Below are positions 6,073-9,651 of a DNA stretch of 9,651 nucleotides, piece after piece. This DNA is from Thermoplasmatota archaeon (GTDB lineage Archaea; Thermoplasmatota; Thermoplasmata; RBG-16-68-12; JAJISG01). A model generated the notes under the pieces. The model saw nothing but the letters and a program-made list of their open reading frames with translations, made no database searches and was not told the DNA's origin. The DNA is taken from NCBI GenBank assembly GCA_022848785.1, contig JAJISK010000031.1, positions 1-9,651 of the forward strand. The letters are read 5' to 3'. Position 1 is the first letter of the stretch. Every line of letters begins with the position of its first letter. Both the position numbers and the translations under genes were made by a program.

Positions 6073-6452
6073 CGAAGCCAGAACGGCCGCTCCCGGAACC
6101 GGTAGTGGTCCCGGATCTGTTCCTCGTAGATCTCCTGGTAAAACGCGTTGTACTTTCGGAGGTACAGGACGCCTTCCCGGGTGATGCAGACCCGGTACCG
6201 GCCGTCCTGCTTGTCCACCGTGACGAGGCCGTCTTCCTGGAGGTTCTCGAGGACCTTGTTTGTCATGTGGTGGTTGGACCGGATCTCGTGCTTGACCTCC
6301 TCCTTGGAGATACCCGGCTGTCTCTCCCGCAGGATCCGATCCAGCTTGCCCTCCAACCCCTCCTGGTAGAGGTCGACGTCGAGCTCCGAGACCAGCCGAT
6401 TCAGGACGAAACACGAGTAAATCTTGTAATCCTTGTACACCCGGCTGGCCAT
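6069..6452 (-). CDS. Winged-helix DNA-binding transcriptional regulator
   Basis: This small cytosolic protein of 127 residues has a winged-helix core at about 33-100. Helices LEGKLDRILRERQ and SKEEVKHEIRS are followed by a recognition helix near 61-73 (HHMTNKVLENLQEDG), a strand (LVTVD), a wing (KQDGRYRVC) and the final ITREGVLYLRKY typical of archaeal regulators of this type. The C-terminal tail (FYQEIYEEQIRDHYRFRERP) is helical and may mediate dimerisation. No ligand-binding domain is present, so it may respond by dimer state or through its two cysteines (Cys14, Cys89). A TATA box at 6483-6488 lies about 33 bases before the ATG, giving a near-leaderless message. The gene diverges from the MFS transporter, so control of that gene and of itself is the natural inference. 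The exact family (PadR-, MarR- or ArsR-like) cannot be fixed by eye. Confidence 0.8.
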   Translation of the reverse strand: MASRVYKDYKIYSCFVLNRLVSELDVDLYQEGLEGKLDRILRERQPGISKEEVKHEIRSNHHMTNKVLENLQEDGLVTVDKQDGRYRVCITREGVLYLRKYNAFYQEIYEEQIRDHYRFRERPFWLR

Positions 6453-6476
6453 GGAGCCCGGGCGTCCATGACCCGG

Positions 6477-6497
6477 TTCTTCTTATAACGCTTCTTC
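6477..6497. promoter_or_regulatory. TATA box flanked by TTCTTC direct repeats in the regulator/MFS gap
   Basis: TTATAA at 6483-6488 sits between TTCTTC at 6477-6482 and TTCTTC at 6492-6497, which are 15 bases apart start to start. The box is well placed for the minus-strand regulator (ATG at 6452). It could also start the plus-strand transporter near 6512, shortly before a GTG at 6523. The flanking repeats could bind the regulator and block TBP, but this is inference. Confidence 0.45.
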
Positions 6498-6543
6498 GGT
6501 CGTTCTCAGGTCGGTTACCGTTGTGCCTCGGGACGGAGTTGAT

Positions 6544-6562
6544 AAGGAGGGCGGCCCTCCTT
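6544..6562. promoter_or_regulatory. Perfect 19-bp palindrome upstream of the MFS gene
   Basis: AAGGAGGGC, one central G, then GCCCTCCTT: two perfect 9-base arms. It ends 11 bases before the transporter ATG at 6574. As DNA it has the size and symmetry of a dimeric operator. As RNA it folds into an 8-bp stem with a 3-base loop that buries GGAGG, the Shine-Dalgarno core, though that GGAGG is too distant from the ATG for standard use. If translation begins at the GTG at 6523, the palindrome is coding. Confidence 0.5.
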
Positions 6563-6573
6563 CGGCGACCCCG

Positions 6574-7728
6574 ATGGCCCGCACCTTGTTCTCCGTCGCA
6601 GCGTGGGTCGCCATCGCCTTCCTCAACGGGGTCCTGATCGCCCCCGCCCCGGTCTTCACGCAGCTGATGGGGGCCTACGACATCGGGAGTGCCGCCGCGG
6701 GTGCCCTGGTCTCGGCCCTGCTCTTGACGGCGCTTCTTATCCAGGTGCCAGGGGCCTATCTCATCGATCGATTCGACAACCGCAAGCTCATCGGTTTCGC
6801 CATCGTCGGGCTCAACCTGGCGATCCTTCCTGCCTTCTTGGTGCCGAGCTACGAGGTGGCGCTCGCCTCTCGCCTCGCCACCGGCGTCTTCGTTCCGTTC
6901 ATCTTCGTGCCCCTTGCCAACCTGGTGAGCGAGGCCTACCCCAAGGCGCGGACCCGCGCCTTGGGAGCGTATCTCTCCGCCCCCCCAGCCGGCTACGCCC
7001 TGGGGACCTTCGTGACGCCCCTCCTCCCCCCGGTCCTCGGCTTGTTCTCCATCTACCTCGTCTACGCGATTCCCATCCTCCTTCTCCTGCCGGTCCTTTG
7101 GTGGAGCACCTGGGGCGTGGCGCAGGACCGGGGTCCCATGCTCCCCTTCCGAGCCTACGCCGCCGTCTTCCGGAACCTCGAGCTCTGGCGTCTGGGACTC
7201 GCCTTCGTCTCGTCCTACGCCCTCTACATTCTCTTCACTTCGTGGATGCCCACCTTCCTGACGGCGGTCGGCGGGGCGAGCGTGGCCGTGGGCGGGGCCC
7301 TCGCGGCCCTCGTGCCCGCGTTTGGGATCCTCTCCCGACCCCTCGGGGGCCGCTGGGCCGAGACCCGCTTTGCGAGGGACAGGCGGCTCATCCTCCTCTA
7401 CTCCTTCCTCCCGATGATCCCTCTCAGCCTCGTCTGGCTGTCCCCACTCGCCCTGCCGTGGGCCTTCCTGCTTCTCCCTCTCATCGGCTTCTTCATCCAG
7501 CTCCCGTTCAGCGTCTACTATGCCTTCGCCGCCCAGATCCTCCCCGACCGGCTCCGTGGGAGCGCCTACACGTTCATGAACATGATCAGCCTCACCGGGG
7601 GCGTCGCGGCCCCCCTCCTGGCAGGCATCCTGCTGGACCTGACCGGTTCCTTCGCCGCCTCCTTCTTCCTCGCGCTCGCCTTCGCCGGAGTGGGCCTGCT
7701 GCTGACCGCCACTGCACGGGTCCGCTAG
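6574..7728 (+). CDS. MFS transporter, 12 membrane helices
   Basis: This major facilitator superfamily permease has 384 residues, a normal length for a 12-helix member. Helices run from VAAWVAIAFLNGV (8-20) to FLALAFAGVGLLLTA (365-379), with the central loop near 180-200. The conserved motif A between helices 2 and 3 is clear: GAYLIDRFDNRKLIG (60-74), with Asp65, Arg66 and Arg70. A weaker copy, SRPLGGRWAETRFARDRR (254-271), sits between helices 8 and 9, as expected from the internal repeat. Helix 5 has the Pro/Gly-rich LSAPPAGYALGTF. Substrate cannot be read; members with this look include nitrate/nitrite, cyanate and drug transporters. ATG at 6574 is preferred because it begins just before helix 1; GTG at 6523 would add 17 polar residues and is better spaced from the TATA box at 6483. 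It diverges from a winged-helix regulator and ends in a hairpin terminator. Confidence 0.88.
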   Translation: MARTLFSVAAWVAIAFLNGVLIAPAPVFTQLMGAYDIGSAAAGALVSALLLTALLIQVPGAYLIDRFDNRKLIGFAIVGLNLAILPAFLVPSYEVALASRLATGVFVPFIFVPLANLVSEAYPKARTRALGAYLSAPPAGYALGTFVTPLLPPVLGLFSIYLVYAIPILLLLPVLWWSTWGVAQDRGPMLPFRAYAAVFRNLELWRLGLAFVSSYALYILFTSWMPTFLTAVGGASVAVGGALAALVPAFGILSRPLGGRWAETRFARDRRLILLYSFLPMIPLSLVWLSPLALPWAFLLLPLIGFFIQLPFSVYYAFAAQILPDRLRGSAYTFMNMISLTGGVAAPLLAGILLDLTGSFAASFFLALAFAGVGLLLTATARVR

Positions 7729-7748
7729 GACGGGGACCGTCCCTTTTT
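7728..7748 (+). terminator. Hairpin-T5 terminator after the MFS gene
   Basis: GGACGG (7728-7733), loop GGA, CCGTCC (7737-7742), one C, then TTTTT (7744-7748). The stem starts on the last base of the stop codon. It looks like a bacterial intrinsic terminator, though in archaea the T-run alone is the main signal. The same TTTTTAG lies about 35 bases before the next ATG and may double as its TATA box. Confidence 0.6.
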
Positions 7749-7781
7749 AGGGCGCGGGTTCCTTGAAGACGTGGCGAGATC

Positions 7782-8075
7782 ATGGGGCTGCTCTCGGACG
7801 AGGAGATCGAGGCACGGCTCGGCGAATTGGAGGGATGGAAGCGAGAGGATCGCTTCATCCGACGGACCTTCAAATTCCCCCGCTTCCTGAAGGCCATCGA
7901 GTTCATCAACCGGGTGGCGAAGCTGGCCGAGGAAGCCGATCACCATCCCGACCTATACAACGTCTGGCGCTCCGTCATCCTGAAGTTCACCACCCACGAC
8001 GAGGGCGGACTGACCGAGAGGGACTTCGAGATGGCGTCGAAGATCAACGCCCTCGACGTCGCGCATGCGGAGTAG
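7782..8075 (+). CDS. Pterin-4a-carbinolamine dehydratase (PCD/DCoH family)
   Basis: This 97-residue protein is a full-length member of the 4a-hydroxytetrahydrobiopterin dehydratase family, a cytosolic enzyme that dehydrates 4a-hydroxy-tetrahydropterins (EC 4.2.1.96 in classic members). The family pattern is complete: Glu50-x3-His54-His55-Pro56, five residues, Trp62, nine residues, His72, eight residues, Asp81, with the THDEGGLTERD block (71-81) around it. The N-terminal LSDEEIEARLGELEGWKRED is also typical. No aromatic amino acid hydroxylase, its usual partner, is in the window. In many archaea and bacteria the family occurs without one, and roles in molybdopterin or other pterin metabolism have been proposed. 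No strong Shine-Dalgarno is visible. TTTTTAG at 7744 may serve as TATA box. The phosphatase gene follows 46 bases later on the same strand, so the two may be cotranscribed. Confidence 0.93.
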   Translation: MGLLSDEEIEARLGELEGWKREDRFIRRTFKFPRFLKAIEFINRVAKLAEEADHHPDLYNVWRSVILKFTTHDEGGLTERDFEMASKINALDVAHAE

Positions 8076-8121
8076 CCGCCTACGGCATGAGGGCGGGAGT
8101 GGGGGCAAATCGGCCGGTCCC

Positions 8122-8592
8122 ATGCACTGGTACTGGATAGAGCCGGGCCGACTCGCGGGGGGGTCCTGTCCCCGGACCGAAGATTTGCCACGTCTCCGGG
8201 AGCAGGGATTCGAAAGGATCCTTTCGCTCCTGGAGGACCCCCGACAGTCCGGGTACGACCCCGAGGAGGCGCGGGCCCGGTTCGAGTGGTTCAACGTGGC
8301 AATGACGGACCATCGGACCCCGGACGTGACCCAACTCTTGAAGGTCCACGAGCGGCTCATAGACGATCCCTCGCGCCCGGCCCTGGTCCACTGTTACGCC
8401 GGCATCGGCCGGACGGGACTCGTGGCGCTGTCCTACCTCCTGGCGAACGGCCTGACGGAGGCCGAGGCCACCCGCCGGGTCGACGGTTGGACGGGGGGCG
8501 CCTTCTCTTGGGAAATTCGCCCGAGGAGGGAGGAAGTCCGCCGCCTCCTAAGGGAATTTCTGGCCCGCTGGCCTCCCACCCCGAAAGCCTAA
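8122..8592 (+). CDS. Dual-specificity/tyrosine-type protein phosphatase
   Basis: This cytosolic Cys-based phosphatase of 156 residues is the size of a compact dual-specificity domain. The P-loop is intact: HCYAGIGRTG (90-99) gives nucleophile Cys91 and phosphate-binding Arg97 in the HCx5R signature. Asp63 in NVAMTDHRTPD is the likely general acid. The opening MHWYWIEPGRLAGGSCPRTE is characteristic of archaeal and bacterial members, in which PGRLAGG precedes the first strand. ATG at 8122 is chosen for that reason; an in-frame ATG at 8065 would overlap the dehydratase gene by 11 bases and add 19 low-complexity residues. Substrates may be phosphotyrosine/serine proteins, phosphoinositides or RNA 5' ends; the sequence does not decide. 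The stop TAA lies within the apparent TATA region of the 16S rRNA gene. Confidence 0.9.
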   Translation: MHWYWIEPGRLAGGSCPRTEDLPRLREQGFERILSLLEDPRQSGYDPEEARARFEWFNVAMTDHRTPDVTQLLKVHERLIDDPSRPALVHCYAGIGRTGLVALSYLLANGLTEAEATRRVDGWTGGAFSWEIRPRREEVRRLLREFLARWPPTPKA

Positions 8593-8600
8593 TATAGGCC
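8587..8600 (+). promoter_or_regulatory. Candidate 16S rRNA promoter (AATATAGG) overlapping the phosphatase stop
   Basis: GCCTA-ATA-TAGGC is the only strongly A/T-rich, TATA-like element between the phosphatase and the 16S gene. Transcription would start near 8618-8622, about 205 bases before the mature rRNA. The box includes the stop codon TAA (8590-8592). It is also a short inverted repeat and could contribute to ending the upstream message. Confidence 0.5.
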
Positions 8601-8825
8601 ACGGCACCATGTGACGGATACGGTCCCGCCGTAGACCGAGTTGTAAGGCAGTTACGGCGAGACCTTGGGCAGCACTCCTGGCGAGGGTTGTGATTCGTGA
8701 GCAGCCCGATCCGAGGCTGTCGACAGTGTGGGGAGACGAGAAACCCGGCGTTCCGCCGAGACCTCTCCGATCCGACGCTCGACGACGTACGTTTGGCTTC
8801 CCTCAATTCCACCAGCCGCCGATCA
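8601..8825 (+). other. 16S rRNA leader region
   Basis: No protein gene or tRNA is recognisable here. The stretch holds short symmetries: CTGTCGACAG at 8717-8726, CGGCG-TTC-CGCCG at 8746-8758 and ACGTACGT at 8785-8792. The 5' strand of the pre-16S processing stem (bulge-helix-bulge in archaea) should be here, but its partner lies beyond the window end, so it cannot be identified. Confidence 0.5.
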
Positions 8826-9651
8826 ACTCCGGTTGATCCTGCCGGCGGCCACCGCTATGGGAATCCGCTTAAGACATGCGAGTCGAGAGGGTTCGGCCCT
8901 CGGCGCACGGCTCAGTAACACGCGGACAACCTGCCCTTGGGAGGGGGATAACCTCGGGAAACTGAGGATAATACCCCATAGGCTTAGGCTACTGGAAGGT
9001 GCCCAAGCCCAAAGCTCCGGCGCCCAAGGATGGGTCTGCGGCCTATCAGGTAGTAGTGGGTGTAACGGACCCACTAGCCTTCGACGGGTACGGGCTATGG
9101 GAGTAGTCGCCCGGAGATGGACTCTGAGACACGAGTCCAGGCCCCACGGGGCGCAGCAGTTACGAAAACTCCGCAATGGGCTCACGCCCGACGGGGGGAC
9201 TCCCAGTGCTTGCGCACTGCGTAGGCTTTTCTCCGGCCTAAAAAGCAGGAGGAATAAAAGGCGGGCAAGACGGGTGCCAGCCGCCGCGGTAACACCCGCG
9301 CCTTGAGTGGTGGTCGTTATTACTGAGCCTAAAGCGTCCGCAGCCGGCCTCGTAAATCCTTGGGTAAATCGGGCCGCTTAACGGTTCGACTTCCGAGGAC
9401 ACTGCGAGGCTTGGGACCGGGTGAGGCGAGAGGTACTCCCGGGGTAGGGGTAAAATCCTGTAATCCTGGGAGGACTACCGGTTGCGAAGGCGTCTCGCTA
9501 GAACGGATCCGACGGTAAGGGACGAAGGCCTGGGGCGCAAACGGGATTAGATACCCCGGTAGTCCAGGCTGTAAACGCTGCGAGCTTGGTGTTGGGGCTT
9601 AGGGTCGTCACGAGGATGACCTCGAGGGTAACCATCGCGAGGCCATGCCGC
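8826..9651 (+). rRNA. 16S ribosomal RNA, 5' part (truncated by window end)
   Basis: The gene starts at the archaeal 5' signature ACTCCGGTTGATCCTGCCGG. It continues through the 530-loop block GTGCCAGCCGCCGCGGTAA (9274-9292) and ATTAGATACCCCGGTAGTCC (from 9546). These confirm orientation and domain. About 826 of an expected 1,470-1,500 bases are present; the 3' domain, including the anti-Shine-Dalgarno, is missing. No intron is apparent. The block around E. coli 344-365 reads ACGGGGCGCAGCAGTTACGA (9146-9165), where most archaea have ...CAGGCGCGA. Whether 23S follows cannot be seen. Confidence 0.97.

Noticed and set aside
6603..7766. Second long plus-strand frame over the MFS gene
   Set aside because: It is an out-of-frame shadow rich in Arg, Pro and His. 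The overlapping frame shows 12 hydrophobic helices and MFS motif A.
8065..8121. Longer start for the dual-specificity phosphatase
   Set aside because: It would overlap the dehydratase gene and add a Ser/Gly/Arg-rich stretch not seen in the family; MHWYWIEPGRLAGG at 8122 is the normal beginning.
8601..8825. Possible tRNA, C/D-box RNA or small gene in the 16S leader
   Set aside because: I found no cloverleaf, no proper C box (RUGAUGA) paired with a D box, and no convincing coding frame. GTGATTC near 8690 only loosely resembles a C box.
8728..9306. Open reading frame running into the 16S gene
   Set aside because: The sequence is unambiguous rRNA from 8826, so the frame is not a protein.
1..9651. 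CRISPR array, insertion sequence, integrase or defence island
   Set aside because: No regularly spaced repeats, transposase motifs, terminal inverted repeats or known defence domains were seen on either strand.

Overview
The window is archaeal. Bases 8826-9651 are the 5' part of an archaeal 16S rRNA gene, cut by the window end. It begins ACTCCGGTTGATCCTGCCGG and carries the conserved GTGCCAGC...GGTAA and ATTAGATACCC blocks. The protein genes fit this: A/T-rich TATA-like boxes lie about 25-40 bases before starts, most starts lack a good Shine-Dalgarno (leaderless or near-leaderless messages), and poly-T tracts follow genes. The DNA is GC-rich. A euryarchaeal lineage such as a GC-rich Thermoplasmatota is my guess from general feel only; the full 16S would settle it.

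Layout. Bases 86-472 (+) encode a glyoxalase I-like VOC protein. Tail to tail with it, 474-1014 (-) encodes a histidine phosphatase broken by one extra base in a G9 run. A 60-base divergent gap with a central A/T box leads to a B3/4-domain protein (1075-1740, +). That gene shares its stop CTAG with a polytopic membrane protein distantly like UbiA, carrying a Cys/His-rich loop (1737-2492, -). Next come two convergent envelope proteins: a membrane-anchored beta-rich protein (2597-3436, +) and a cysteine-free, sequon-rich secreted protein with a C-terminal anchor (3495-4973, -). Between them is a 9-bp hairpin and T-rich terminator. A divergent promoter region (4974-5079) leads to a four-helix membrane protein with a soluble C-terminal domain (5080-6072, +), which again shares a CTAG stop with a winged-helix regulator (6069-6452, -). 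The regulator diverges from an MFS transporter (6574-7728, +) across a gap with a TATA box flanked by TTCTTC repeats and a perfect 19-bp palindrome. After a hairpin-T5 terminator come a pterin-4a-carbinolamine dehydratase (7782-8075, +) and a dual-specificity phosphatase (8122-8592, +). The 16S promoter appears to overlap the stop codon of the phosphatase gene, and a roughly 200-base leader precedes the rRNA.

How they fit together. Most genes look like single units in alternating orientation, with no long operon. The clearest functional unit is the winged-helix regulator plus MFS transporter, a classic local regulator/exporter arrangement, though this is inferred from position. The two envelope proteins may act together at the cell surface. 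I see no CRISPR array, insertion sequence, tRNA, toxin-antitoxin or recognisable defence system. I found no convincing new multi-gene system; the best leads are the frameshifted phosphatase, the Cys/His-loop membrane protein, the envelope pair, the palindrome before the transporter and the primer-mismatched 16S.
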